From: Bemisia tabaci
Lineage: Eukaryota > Arthropoda > Insecta > Hemiptera > Aleyrodidae
Assembly (NCBI RefSeq): GCF_918797505.1
Contig: NC_092793.1
Coordinates: 68,691,660-68,755,659 of the forward strand
Direction of reading: 5' to 3'
Length of the DNA stretch: 64,000 bases
Shown: piece by piece, positions 41,601-53,000 of the stretch
How the letters are laid out: each line of letters starts with the position of its first letter
Position numbering within the stretch: position 1 is the first letter of the stretch
Position numbers and translations under genes: made by a program
Notes under the pieces: generated by a model
The model's input: only the letters and a program-made list of their open reading frames with translations
The model's database searches: none
What the model was told of the DNA's origin: nothing

Positions 41601-42439
41601 GTATTCATCGATTTTGAATTTTAATGACTTGATAACAGCATCATTTATGTGTATTTTTTCCTGCCATGTGCCCAGACTAATTTTGGCTGTATTTTCTCTT
41701 TCTTTTTTTCCCTGTCAATTATTATTCTTGAGAGAAATTACTGTCCAAACCCCAATTCCTGATCGAAATCTTCCCGAACTTGGGATCTGGTAAAGTCTTT
41801 TCTGGACTCATGAACGTTCCGTAAAATACCATCCAAAGTCATTATTAACTTCTTTTTTTTTTAGATTGCAGTTGAAAATCTACAATATTGATTTCTGAAC
41901 TACATGTACCTAATTTATCAGTACCTATGAAAAACCTGTTGTGCCTGAATCAGCCAATTCATTAGGATCACTTTTACCCTCTAGAGCTCAGCTCCCTGGA
42001 GGACTGTCATTTCAGTAATGGCAAATGCAGCTCACAAATCCATAAATTTTGTAGAACTTATCCAACTCACCTCTCATCTCTCCTGAAGGAGCTGTTACAC
42101 ATGATGCAGTAGTAATGCTCTTAATTTATTTCTTTTTCTTTTTTTTATTATTGGTATCTCTTTCTTATTTTACAACTTAGTACTTACTTAAGTGTTTTTT
42201 GACTTTTCAAAAATCAACACTCCTAATTCTCGCTCCTAACTTACTTAAAGATAATGTGCAACTATCTTATATTCAATTTAAATTGACTCGTTTGTTTGAA
42301 AAAATAACCAACTTCTCGAATCCACACTTGTAATGGGAGAAGAATCTTGAGAGGGTAGTGCATTTTTGATACATTTTTTAGTTTCCCATTTCAACTGAAC
42401 TGGAAGGAATACGCAATTGACTCTTTTATCAGAAAGCTT

Positions 42440-42487
<48 letters not shown>

Positions 42488-42932
42488 AAATGATAGATGA
42501 GAGCTTTTACCTTTTTCAATATTTTCAATGATCAGCTTTTTATGCATTACTCAGCTTACAAAAGAAAAGTTACAGAGATGCATCAGACTTCTGAAAAACA
42601 GCACCAAAACTTAGGTACCATTAAATCTCGAAAATTACACTGAAACCAGTAAAATATACACATTTAAGCATGTGCCTATTTTCAAAAATTTTAAGACTTT
42701 TGGAAAATGAATGACTATTGCGCTGTAGTGCGTACTTTTCGACTTGAAAATTGTATTCTTTATGTAAGATGTAAATTTTAAATACTCAAATTTAATAATT
42801 TTCAGCGCCAGGAAAAGACCAATTCCGTATCACTGGCCAACACCACCAACTCCATCATCAGTCAGTAGCTGGTCCAGTCGAGAAGCTCCATCCTCCAGAA
42901 GCTGGTCCCGCAGTCCCGTTTACAGTCATTAA
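14655..42932 (+). CDS. Srrm234: Srrm2/3/4-type (Srrm234) serine/arginine-rich splicing factor, eMIC isoform
   Basis: Coding exons: 14655-14893, 15741-15848, 21336-21572, 22695-22757, 23665-23716, 30299-30360, 30768-32621, 33429-33608, 34573-34758, then 36773-36881 or 42806-42932. All junctions are GT-AG and all phases join, giving 1029 or 1035 residues. The N-terminus ([20 protein letters not shown]) and the AFGISEYFVEGSSLDPQRR block are cwf21/SRRM2 hallmarks; relatives bind the catalytic spliceosome through this domain. The middle is Lys-rich, then a single 1.85 kb exon encodes hundreds of residues of RS, SP and KKS repeats typical of nuclear-speckle proteins. The C-terminus varies by last exon (see separate entries). 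The start exon begins at 14633 with an acceptor, so the 5' UTR is spliced. The large introns 2 and 5 (5.5 and 6.6 kb) carry transposon debris. Confidence 0.9.
17920..18044. repeat. 125-bp fold-back element, CATTTTGCA family, complete copy
   Basis: The ends are inverted repeats: cattttgcattttgga with tccaaattgcaaaatg, then actataaattctggc with gccggcatttataggt. A second, partial copy lies at 29718-29828 with the same internal gcatagggaaac segment. Confidence 0.65.
19430..19824 (+). CDS. Candidate alternative first coding exon of Srrm234 (unrecognised ORF)
   Basis: An open frame runs from ATG 19430 for 131 codons to a strong donor (ag|gtatgt) at 19825. It ends in phase 2, the phase needed to splice to Srrm234 exon 21336. 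Base composition is less AT-rich than the surrounding intron. The protein is basic and Ser/Asn-rich (SKFKKLRAKKRNAM in the middle) and matches no family I know. If used, it would give an isoform without the cwf21 start. It could equally be a chance ORF. Confidence 0.3.
22937..23298. mobile_element. 362-bp hAT-like MITE in Srrm234 intron 4
   Basis: Termini CAGGGTGTCTA and TAGACACCCTG are perfect inverted repeats; the CAGGG start is typical of hAT-superfamily ends. Directly flanking bases are taatt on both sides (22932-22936 and 23299-23303), a likely remnant of the target duplication. The interior is filled with tandem-like tcccgaaaa/tcctgaaaaag units and has no transposase ORF. Confidence 0.8.
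24187..24445. repeat. Inverted-repeat element in Srrm234 intron 5
   Basis: The left end, about 24187-24214 (acatgtttcctcttcaaaat), is the reverse complement of 24415-24440 (attttgaagaggaaatatgt). The right flank (24420-24500) also resembles 20600-20680 on the same strand, so this is a dispersed family. Confidence 0.5.
27771..28474. mobile_element. 704-bp fold-back transposon with about 260-bp arms
   Basis: The left arm 27771-28035 and right arm about 28215-28474 are near reverse complements. Examples are aatgggcctg with caggcccatt, gtctcaaaaatcac with gtgatttttgagac, gagcttgccg with cggcaagctc, and acgatactacgg with ccgtagtatcgt. The right terminus reads caaccctg, so the outer end begins CAGGGTTG, and the left end begins CAGGGAAA, a hAT-like pattern. 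The ORFs within it are incidental. Confidence 0.75.
29718..29828. repeat. CATTTTGCA-family element, truncated copy
   Basis: It shares cattttgca, ggaacta, tctggctca, gcatagggaaac and the agca/ggca-cacat-tgtt block with 17920-18044. The right inverted end is lost beyond agccagaagtatta. Confidence 0.55.
30768..32621 (+). CDS. Srrm234: Large RS-rich exon of Srrm234
   Basis: This single exon adds about 618 codons with no stop. The first two thirds are dense in RS, SPSP, KKK and RRRS repeats: an intrinsically disordered, heavily phosphorylatable RS domain. It then has a less biased segment with NPERYRDILKPKISKPQP and a leucine-containing region (LLLSQLKALKSDIKSLIQ) that could form a short helix. 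The exon ends in an acidic run of DSSSSDSSDSSQDSDSSD. It is entered and left in phase 2, so skipping would keep the frame. Nearly all overlapping ORFs in other frames are shadows of its repetitive codons. Confidence 0.92.
34122..34391 (+). repeat. 270-bp direct repeat, copy 1
   Basis: Nearly identical to 35205-35474 at a constant offset of 1083 bp, with only a handful of substitutions and no gaps seen. It lies in the intron just before exon 34573-34758. Confidence 0.92.
35205..35474 (+). repeat. 270-bp direct repeat, copy 2
   Basis: Second copy of 34122-34391, located after exon 34573-34758, so the pair brackets that exon. The very low divergence implies a recent duplication or gene conversion. 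Confidence 0.92.
36773..36881 (+). CDS. Srrm234: Srrm234 proximal alternative last exon (no eMIC)
   Basis: A good acceptor (atttcttttcag) joins exon 34573-34758 in phase 2. It encodes SPKSKKYSSDSSS, then an uninterrupted run of serines, then SDSDSDST and a stop at 36879. The first AATAAA downstream is at 37486-37491, about 600 bp on. Using this exon breaks off the eMIC motif after RRIT and gives an acidic Ser/Asp tail instead. Confidence 0.8.
36882..42805. other. Proximal 3' UTR and intron leading to the eMIC exon
   Basis: Very T-rich sequence with a 41-base T tract at 42443-42483. Part of it (about 38850-39010) shows weak similarity to 5280-5500 on the other strand. No other exon was recognised. 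Confidence 0.5.
37486..37491 (+). promoter_or_regulatory. Proximal poly(A) signal of Srrm234
   Basis: AATAAA about 600 bp after the stop of the proximal last exon; use of this site would prevent inclusion of the distal eMIC exon. Confidence 0.5.
42806..42932 (+). CDS. Srrm234: Srrm234 distal alternative last exon completing the eMIC domain
   Basis: The acceptor aattttcag at 42797-42805 joins exon 34573-34758 in the same phase 2. The junction reads FLDRRRIT|SARKRPIPYHWPTPP, the invariant core of the eMIC (enhancer of microexons) domain known from SRRM3/SRRM4 and invertebrate Srrm234. The exon continues with a Ser/Trp/Arg-rich tail (SSWSSREAPSSRSWSRSP) and stops at 42930-42932. An AATAAA follows 80 bp later. 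The tail is shorter than the long Ser/Arg tail of the vertebrate proteins. In flies the eMIC form is the neuronal isoform; the same use here is an inference. Confidence 0.85.
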
Positions 42933-45900
42933 TCTTAATGTTGTTGCGTAGAATTGTGTGAAAGCATATTACTCACACCCACAAGGTATTCTCTGTACTT
43001 GAAGAATTGTCAATAAAAAGTCAAACATGAAGTGTAATGATTAAGCTCAGAAACAAATTTCTAACTGCATAGAATGAGGAAAATCATCTTTTTCACGTAA
43101 TTTATCAAGCACTGATCTCTGCTTCAGTCCTTATCTCTTTGCACCGAATGTTCTGAAAAATTGTGTCTAACGCACTTCAACCATTTGTCTGTTTTTTCTC
43201 TTAGGATTATCGAGTACCAAAGAATCTTAAAATTCTGCAATATCACTTTGTTCTAGTCAAAACTTAATTTTAGTCAAATTTCTAATTGTTCTTATTATGT
43301 TATTTAGTTGGTTATGTATCCAAATCCAAATTCTCCTTTTCTCATCCGCTCAGAATATGCTATTCTTGCTACTACAAGGAAGTTCAGCATTATTGAACTT
43401 AATTCATGACTTTTTGCATAACCATGGCATAGAATACGTTGTACCTATCCATGCTTTGTTGTAAAAAAGGCACCGACAATGTTGACCTTAACTTAATCTA
43501 GTCAAATTTTATGTGTTTTATTATATCATTTATGCTCAGATACTGACATTAAGGTCAGTTTTTTATCACAAGAAAAGACGAGCTTCTTTCAGAGCATATT
43601 TCAGAAAATTAACCGGCTTGCTTGTAAAACTAACTAGATGAATTTATATTGTGATATTCAATTTTTTTCCAATAGTAATTGTCTTTTAACTGCAAGTTTT
43701 ATTTAAAGACAAAAAATGAAATGGTATTAGCATTTTTTGCTGTTCAGTATTTTTCTCCCTTTTATTTCTATTTTTTTAGAGGCCTGTATGCATTCCATAC
43801 GTACCATCTCATTCCATTGTTTCTTGATGACCATGAGAAGTGAAATAATTAAGTTGTTTCGTCTCATAATTGAATTTATAAGTATTGATGTGTTTCTTCT
43901 TTCGGTTGTTGAAAAGATTTATTCTTCAGCTATTTAGAACTTAGAATTGGTCTTTTTCTGTAACTTATTTTATTTATTTTTTTTTTTTTATTGTTTTCAA
44001 TATTTATTGATACCTACCCTTGTTAGTTAATTTTTTCACGTTAAGGCTACATATTTTTTTTAGACCGTGAATCACTTGTTTGATCTCTGTTTTTGTATTT
44101 AAGCCTGATGATGTATCCTAGTGTGTTTTCTTTGAGTGTTGTCCAATCGAATTTTCAAATTTAACTCTCAGCCAAGAATGCCTGATCTGTTTTAAAATTT
44201 AAAAGAGATAGGCAGGAAATTAGAGAGACAGTTAAATTCATCTATACTTAAACGTAGAAGTAAAAAAAAAAACTTCTCTTTCCCATTCAATGTCTTGGGG
44301 AGCTCTCATGAGAAGTTTTGCTCTGCTAAATCGAGAACATTTCCACTATTCTCTTGCAAGACATTTCTATACAAAGAATTTCTCCTCGTATTAAATGATG
44401 AGTTGCCTATTTTTTTCAATGATAAACTTATTATAACAGCTTCTCATGATTTTAAAACAACAGAAATTAGTGTATTGAGGTATCAATGTTGTTCCCCTAT
44501 TTTAAATTTAATTCTTAGGAAGGAATTTTTTATAAGTTCATTTTGTAAACTTTCTGATATAAGCTTCTAAACAATAATTTGATCTCTTTAAGATTCGGAA
44601 TTTTCTGTGTGCCTTGCCACTTAAAACTTAGCTTCTGGTTTCTTGGATCATAATTTTGCCCCCCCCCCCCCCCTCGTATCAATGAATTCTTTTGTAATAT
44701 AAATGCATAGATAAAAAACTGTTTTACTATTTAGAGCCTCCCTCCCCCCCCCCCCCATCAAAATAATAGAAAGTGAATTATGTGAAAGACTGTTTGTAAG
44801 GTTGTCACGGAAGTTATATTCTTGAAAGTATAACAAGAAGAGACAGTGTCATAGATGCAAGAGAAAAGAAGGCAAAGAAGGAACAAGTTAAACGAGTTGA
44901 TTTTATTTACATGAATATTAATATCAACAGAATTTTATATGCTTCTTTTCCATTTTTCTGTTGACAGTATTGTCTGGAAGTATTTTAAGAACTTCACTCA
45001 GCAAGCTTTACTAAGCAGTAACATTAAAACAACATTGCCGAAAAGTTCCTGGCAAGATTGTAACAAAATACTACTGTTGTATGCGTTGCTAGTATGGAGC
45101 CGTATTGCAATAAATAGCTTTCTGATAATGTCTCCCTTGCAACATGAGCTGTAATTTCTCGTGTTAAGTGAAACTTGGAGTCCTTGTGATTTGCTCGACT
45201 CATATTGTTCTAATGTTGTTGGTAATTTCAATCAAATATTGTTGAAGAATTAATTTATTAATCTATTTATTTATTATACCTGTAGGTATGCTTTTTAATC
45301 AATCAATTATTTATTTTCTTTTTTTTGCATTTATTAAATCATTCCTTTTGTATCTCCAAAACAATCTAAGTGATTGTTCGGTTTTTTTTAGAAGTAGGCA
45401 AAGTTCATGAACCATGTACTAATTTCCCTCTCAATCTAAAATTTGACAGGCATTATACCTATTCCTCTTCTCAAAATGTTCAGGGTTTGAAGTACTTCTT
45501 TAACAATTTTTTTTTTTATGATATTTTTGGGCTACCTATCAATATCTGTTGAATTTTAGTATTGTACTAGATACAATCCTCTCTCTGATTTGAAAGCCCA
45601 AAAGGTTTCTCTGCTTATTGATTTAAATTATTTAAGAAAACTTATATTAAATATTTTAATTCTTTAAAAAAATTGTTTTATTGAGCATTGGAAATAACTT
45701 GGTGAAATTAGAGATTCTACTCGTCTCATCATGGGGGAGAAAAAAACATCTAACTTCTGCTGAACTCTGGATATTGTTCGTTTCTCCATGAGATACCTAA
45801 TCATTCAACATTCCTCTTTTTTTATCTCCCTTCTTAAAGATATCTTCGCTAGGTATCCGAAATTTTTCTTCAGTTATCATCTAGTCAAAATATGTGTAAG

Positions 45901-46600
45901 TATAGTTGAAATTTTTTTTAGCAATGTTGCTGTATTTGATACATTGATTTGTTTTGTTTTTACTGAATTTGTTTGGTTTTCGCCAGAATACTCAATATCA
46001 AAATACTCATTACATAACTGTCCCGATAGTTGATTTATTTGTAATATACCATACATTCACAGCCTTTCGTCTCTTTTCTTCTTATCCCCTTAATACGGGA
46101 TGATCCTTACAACCCAAGACCCAAACTGCAATAACATTGTAAATAAATAGATAAGGAAACTTGCAATGTCTAGAAAGACATAAGTAACTTTAAAAAAAAA
46201 AAATTGAATTTTTATGGAAACTCTTTTCGGGGATTTTTCAAGGAAAATCAGTGCCTCTTGATTATAATATTTATGTGTATCATTTGGTGAAATTAGCCCA
46301 TACTCAAAGTATTTCCCTTTTGTAGATCACCTGTCACCCCCACCTCCATCTCTTTTGAAATACAACCAATCATAGCATCATTATTGCACAAAATTTTGTG
46401 TAGGTAATTTTCTCTCACATTTTCTAAATTTATTCTGGAAATCTTATGCAAAACTATTTAGTATTATCCACATGTAAGATTGAAATAGGTATGGGATGCA
46501 ATTTGGAAACACCACCAGATAGTTTTCTGTTGGTCTTTAGCATTTTTGGCAGAGTATTTTGGAGTATTTGATCCACTGTTCAACTTGTGACGGGCAAGAG
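42933..46600. other. Spacer between Srrm234 and CHK2
   Basis: AT-rich, with homopolymer C runs near 44659-44673 and 44743-44756. The ORFs are short and hydrophobic from T-rich sequence; none looks real. Confidence 0.5.
43012..43017 (+). promoter_or_regulatory. Distal poly(A) signal of Srrm234
   Basis: AATAAA 80 bp after the stop at 42932, followed by T- and G-containing sequence. This is a normal spacing for a short 3' UTR of the eMIC isoform. Confidence 0.6.
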
Positions 46601-46619
46601 ATGATGAATGTGCATATTT

Positions 46620-46755
46620 GTAATTTCCCGCCACGCTTGGTTCTTCCATCAAAATTCCGGCGATTTCGGCGGGGGACCTATCTAAACCTAACCTCCTAAA
46701 CCCAAACAAGATGTTTTCAAAAATTCGAGCGCCAAGGTGAAGAGGTAAAGTAAAG
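46620..46755 (+). promoter_or_regulatory. Probable CHK2 promoter and non-coding first exon
   Basis: A local rise in GC (ccggcgatttcggcggggg near 46655) is followed by a good donor, aaag|gtaagc, at 46756. The start-codon exon opens with an acceptor at 47051-47053 (ctgtgtag). This suggests a 5' UTR exon ending at 46755; its transcription start is not determined. Confidence 0.4.
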
Positions 46756-47076
46756 GTAAGCGAACTTAGCAATCCGTTTAACTCTTCATTTTTTGTTCTC
46801 GACTTTTACATCAATCGAAGTTGAAGGGTGCTCGTAAAATTTAAGTTTTTCACGACCTCCTTTCAATTCTACTTCAACCTGCATAATGAATTTTCAGTAC
46901 GGATGCATTAAAAACTGGGGTACGTACTTCTATTTGTCTACCATGTATCCATGAGTGACTGTAATCCTACTTCCCTAAGTATCTACCTTTTTACTTACTT
47001 ACTACGTCTCCAAGTCCTTCTATAACACTTGTTTTTCACTCTTTACTGTGTAGGATGATCATCAATTAAAATCACA

Positions 47077-50000
47077 ATGAGTCAACTGAGCCAAGCGATT
47101 TTTGGTAGCCAGACTGTCACGTCTCAAACGTACACCCAAGAACTGGATGATAGCACTTTTGCGTTGTTGACGTCTCCCCAAGATGACTCCGTTTATGGAC
47201 TTTTATTCCCGAGGAAACCGTTTTTGAAAACTATTGGTATGGTTTCTCTATCTGATCTATTAATTAATAATTTTATATACTTTATACCCAAGATATCAAT
47301 ACCTGTTTCACAATACACTCACACATGTTTTGTAATCTTACACCTTCACTGTCAGATAAGCACCTTGGTAATTCTCAGCTCTCAGATTTCTATCATTACA
47401 CTTCAGTCTGAAATACTAACGGAACCTGGCTTCAAACTGAAAGTGGTTGTCATCTCCTCTATTGTCAGTATACATGACAGCATGCATTCAAATCAGCAGC
47501 CTCATCCCCCCCTTCTTCTCCCAAATCAATAACTGCAGCTGAATATCCTCTCTAAAGATGAAAATTAAAACTCTGAGGTTATTCCATTGACGTACAATAC
47601 AATCTAGACTGGGCATTAGGAAATTTCGGCGAGACGATAGGCAACCCAGCAAGTGCACCGGCAATATGTACTGAGACAATGGAAATGCCAGTCTTGCCAG
47701 TACCGTTAGCCATTGCCTGGTACACCTCGTTCGTATATCCGGCTGAATCATCTAAGCCGAAGGCGCGTCTTTACCCTGATTTACTCCGCTAGCTGTCTTA
47801 CCTCCCCCGCCTAGAGTCGGGCCTAGTGTGCGGTCTAGATTGTGTTATAAGTCAATGGGTTATTCTGAGCTGTTGAATTACTTAAGTAGCAGTCTGAGAT
47901 GTAATCAGAAAATGAACGAAGATCCCTCAAGGATGGAACATGACAGGTGGCATTGACTTGTCACACCAAGGCTGAGGGTTTCATGAGATGTTTAACATCA
48001 TTAATCAGCATATTCTCAGTAGATAATGAGTTAATTGGATGATGTATATTTGATGATTTACCCACAAAGGTATTTGAACAGCCTCTCCAGTGTCATACTT
48101 ATTTGCATGGGTAATATGCAGATTAAAGATTCTAAGTATTGGGTAGGGTAACCTCGAACTCCAGTGCTTATTGCCTTGCTTATCGGAGCGATCAGCAAGG
48201 CAGTGAGCACTGGGGCTCAAGGTTACCCTAGTAGTGGGAAACTTCAGTTAATAACAGGAATAATATCCATCCAATTTAGGGCAGCAAGATTTTTCAGGGG
48301 ACTTAAATCTGCTTACTTAACATTATTCTCCACGAAGATTGAGCCCAACTATTGCTCAAATTCTCAAGGCTAAAGTCCTGCGGCCTGATTATTGAAACTA
48401 TGTCAGAACGACAAGACAAGACAAGACAGCCCTATCTTAACCATGCAATAAATTTCATTTCAATGTCTTATCAGGCTGCTTTAAACTTGTAATAATCGGC
48501 CCCCTGGTGCCTTTTCTGGTTTTGGTGTAAATGGAGAAGTCTAGTTAGGAACACAAGGCAGCTACACTATCAATCCAGACGGCTAAGCTGTGTGTGTGTG
48601 GGGGGGGGGGGGGGCAGCAGTATAGTGCTGCATGGATGGTTTAATATCAATGAAAAGCATCTAAGTCAATTAAGGTCGATCGTTATATTGAATCTGAGGG
48701 GTCAGAGAATTGACAGGATTAAGAATTCCTTAAGTCAGAATGTTTTAAGGACAGTATCAACCAGGTGTTCATCATTAGTGTGAGCAATAGTATTTCTTTA
48801 TCCTCAGATTCCAGCAAAGCTATCTTGGTCGCTTTGTCTTTTGCTTTTAATGCTAACTTCCACTGAACTTCAGATCAAATAATTGACATTTTGTTGGCTC
48901 GGTTGTAAGGCTTTATAGTCGTCCCTATGAAGCCAAAGCTGAGGTGGAGATCAAAGCGTCAGGAGCAAGAGAAAGGTCTGATCAAAGGTGCTGAAAGTTC
49001 TTCAAAGCAAAAATTAGTGGCATTCTCAGCCTGTAAATTACTGCATTCTTGGAAAACTTCACACCTCTGCCAATATGTCAAAAACATTGCATTTAGCGAA
49101 AAAATGCCCAAAATAAGCATATTCTCTGTTAATTTTTTATTTTATACAGAGCAACAAAAAAAATTCCTCGCAAGCTCAGGGATTTCTCCATGCCACCCAG
49201 GTGCTGGAGCTTGTTTGTTTAGCATTTTCTACACCTCTGAGTCTATTTGAAGAAACGATCCAATGAAAAGGCCATCTGAGGGGCTTGGAGGACAAGGCAC
49301 ACAAGTGCTGTTTTTGAAAAAATTGAAATATTAATGATTGCAAGTATAACTAATCTTGATGCACATTCTGTGAAAAATTCGATCCCTAAGTCAAATTTTT
49401 AAGCATCAAAAAGTCAGTTTGAACTTTCTCTCCGCCATAAGGATCCATGTTATCTCGAAACTTCAAACACATATTTCTTGAAATAGCAGAAACTGCACTT
49501 AAACGCCTTGTCCTCCAAGCTCTTCATCTCATGTTGAGGCTCTTATAGCTTGAACTCGGTAGGCTTTTATTCCAGCCCATAGTAATACTGAGAAGAAATA
49601 AAATTCTGCACTCCTGCTAGTTCAGAGACAAGTCGGAAAGCACTGATCATTTAGTCTGTCATTTTAATGTAATATCTAAGTATTTCTCCGTGAGCTTGGG
49701 GTCAAAGCATCTTCAACTAACAATAAACTGGTCAGAAAGTGTACGTCATTAGATCTCTAAGGATACACCTTTTCTTAGTCTGCCTGAACAAAGACAACTC
49801 GGTCAAATTAAAATTCTGTAGGTACACCATTTTGTAGCATTGGTGTGAGCCATCTATTGCCATTCATATCCTTTCAACCAATCGGTCTCCAAACAATTAC
49901 TAATAGGTATTTAATTATCCTAGGTCCCCAGACCTCCAACAAGCTTTGAAGGTAAAAGAGCCACCTTCCTGTGGTGTAGTAGTTGTAGTGCTAGTCCTAT

Positions 50001-53000
50001 GACCAAGAGGTCCCAGGTTCGATTCCAGGCCAGGTGACCTGAGTTTGATGGTCTCAGGCAATGATCATCTGGGGCTGCGGTAATGAGCGTGGGATTAGCC
50101 CAAGAACCTTTTGTATTTGGGACAGCGTAGCCTTTCCAATAACCTTACTTGATCTAACATATTTTGAAAAAGTTGATACGATGTCAAATGTATATCATGT
50201 TTATTTTAATTCTCCAATGAAGATGATCTAAATTTTTTCTTTCTTTTTTTTGTGCAGAATTGAAAACAGGTGAAACCTATACCTTTGGAAGAAGTCCAAA
50301 CTGTACGGAACAGTTCCTCGAGAAGGATTTTTCTCCATCAAGTAGCTACATGACATTGAGCTTTACTCATTTTCAAATCACTCGCCAGCAGATTTGTTCC
50401 GGCTCCGATGTACAAGCCATAATACAAGATCTTAGCTCAAATGGAACATACCTGAATAGAGCTAAAATTGGGAAGAATAAGTTTAAAGTGTTAGCCCATA
50501 ACGATGTCATTTCTCTTTTAAATCCCGATTTTGAAGGTAAGACAGTGTGCTTTTTGCATTTTTTGATTTCTACCTCTTGTTTGTTGAAGTTTCTTACTCA
50601 GCATACCCCTTAAAGGTATTTGTTCATTCATTCCTCTTTTTTTACCAATCCCCAATTTCTTTGAATTATAATTCTATTTACTAGGTACTGAAGAGGAGTT
50701 ATGCAATATTTATGAGTTTTCCGCTGAGTAAAATTTTTTGTACAGTCACTCAAGTTAGCTGTTTTGTAGATCCCAGCAGCCTCTTTGTTCTCTGTACTTG
50801 ATCCGCACTGATGGATGGGTCTGTTGCCCCACTGATGGCACTAATGTCAGCAATACCACAGGATTCACATGATCTATCTGATCCAATGCAAATATTTGCT
50901 TCAGCTTAAAAAACCAATCAAAAAATCCTTTCGACTTTTTGCAAATCAACAATTTTGCAGTTTTTTCTTGGCATGCTGATGTATGAAGATACCAGTTAGG
51001 ATGCTTTTATTTTGGAATTGGTCACTCATTGGAACCAATAGCAGTATTACACAGAGTTGTAAGGTACAGCATGCAATCTTTACATTAAATTTACTGACCA
51101 AAATATTTCTCTCAAAAATGTTGAGAGAACCTTTTTTACATTCAAAAGGAGCATTGATCGCCATATCTCTGAATTCAGTCGGACGTTTTTACGAAAAATT
51201 GATCCACCCTAATCATGTGTCATTGTGCATCTGCAGATTCTCCAATTTCACTATCACACTACCCACGTGTAGAACTGATATTCTCATGGCTTCTTTTTTT
51301 CCAGTTTACATTTACACCGATGCCAAAATAACAGAAAAACCAGAAATTCCGATAGAAGTAAGGAGAGACTATGCTGTAAGTCGTAAATTAGGCAATGGTG
51401 CTCAAGGACAAGTCTTCCTTTGCATCAATAAGGTGAGCAAACATTTCTATGTTTTCATTTTTTTAATTCAGTACCTGCAAGTCAGATTCTAAAAAGCTTC
51501 AGTACTTAGTCTTATCAGAAAATTTTCAATTCTAACATATTGAATTATTGCTTGTAGTGTCATTCCATTGTTACGGGTGTGACAACAATTTAACTTTAAA
51601 CAAGAATTTGGACACTTTCTAGGCCAACCTGGGCAGCATTTGTTTCATTGAGAAAGAAAAATGCATGGTGGTGAATGTGTTGATCAGTCTGCGCCCTTTG
51701 ATTTTATCTGCCTATTACTTAATGAATCTTGAATTCAATAGTTGCTCTTTTTTAATTTCCTCTCATTTTCCCTTTTTACATTACAGGCAACTGCTGAACA
51801 ATGTGCCATAAAACAGATTCTCAAAGCTGATAATAGAAATGTTCTGAATGAAGTTAATATTTTGAAGAAATTGCAGCACGTAAGTATCAACAAAGACATT
51901 GAATCATTGATAATTTATCTCTTTCTCACCACTGTGTTTAATGAACCACTAGACAAGTTGTGAATTTAAGCATTATGTGATGTATGTTCTCTCATCAAAA
52001 TTGCTCATGGAACACGATTTTAACCCGAAAATTCCAACTTCATAACCAAAATATTTTCGTTATTTGATTCATGAATTCAAACTTCCCGCTCATAAATAAA
52101 AGCATAATCTACCCAGTAGATCTCTCACTTAACATTACTGTAACAGCCATTACGTAAAAATCTTTGCAGTATGAGAATATGGCAATCCCAAGCTCGGTGG
52201 CACGGTTCTAGCTGTTGCTTGTTGTTTATACTTTGAACAAAATAGTGCGGGCAAGTTGTAGTTGTCGGAATGTTGAGGTATGTAGAAACAAGTTTCATGA
52301 GTGGATCACTAAGAAGGGTTTGTTTAAGTATCTACTGTCTGGACCATTATCACTGGATGTATTGATGTGGGTTTTTAATTTGTTTTGTCCTGTAGTCAAA
52401 GCACTTGAATTTTCGTTACAATATTTTGGCCGTATTTTCTAATTTTACTTTTTATTTTTCATTTTTTTGGGTTTGTTATTGTTATTCATAAATTTTCTCT
52501 TCCTCAGAGCCACATTGTGCACATGCAAGGATACATTGAGTCGCCATATGCCGTGTTCATCATCATGGAGTACATGGCTTGTGATTTAGAAGCACTTCTA
52601 GCTGAAAGAGAATATTTGGAAGAAACAGAATCTAAGGTTGTGTTCTATCAAATTGCTCAAGCTGTCGAGTACTTGCATAGCAATCGGATAATACATCGAG
52701 ATTTAAAGGTAAGCTGTCCTCCACGTTGTTTTAAATGAGTTATAATTCAAGAGAAAAACAGAGCAGCATAGCAAATATAATTTGACAGCAACGTAGTAGA
52801 TATGATACAGCAGTGTCCTGGCACCTGGCATTTCTCATACATATATCGTTCAGTGAGGAATGCATTTCTAGGCTGTACACAGCTCTAAAGAAAACTTCTA
52901 TCACTATTCGGTCCAGAATTTTTACAAGGGCTCTTTATCCCTAGAGCTCTTTTCCTGTGATTGAATGCAGCCTAAGTGTCATTCAGCAATTAAACAATAC

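Noticed and set aside
46464..46772. 102-codon minus-strand ORF over the CHK2 promoter
   Set aside because: No domain, no splice support, and it overlaps the likely GC-richer promoter/5' UTR of CHK2.
50016..50026. Functional tRNA gene
   Set aside because: The B box is perfect but the T stem and the anticodon arm do not pair fully and a non-tRNA body follows; a SINE fits better.
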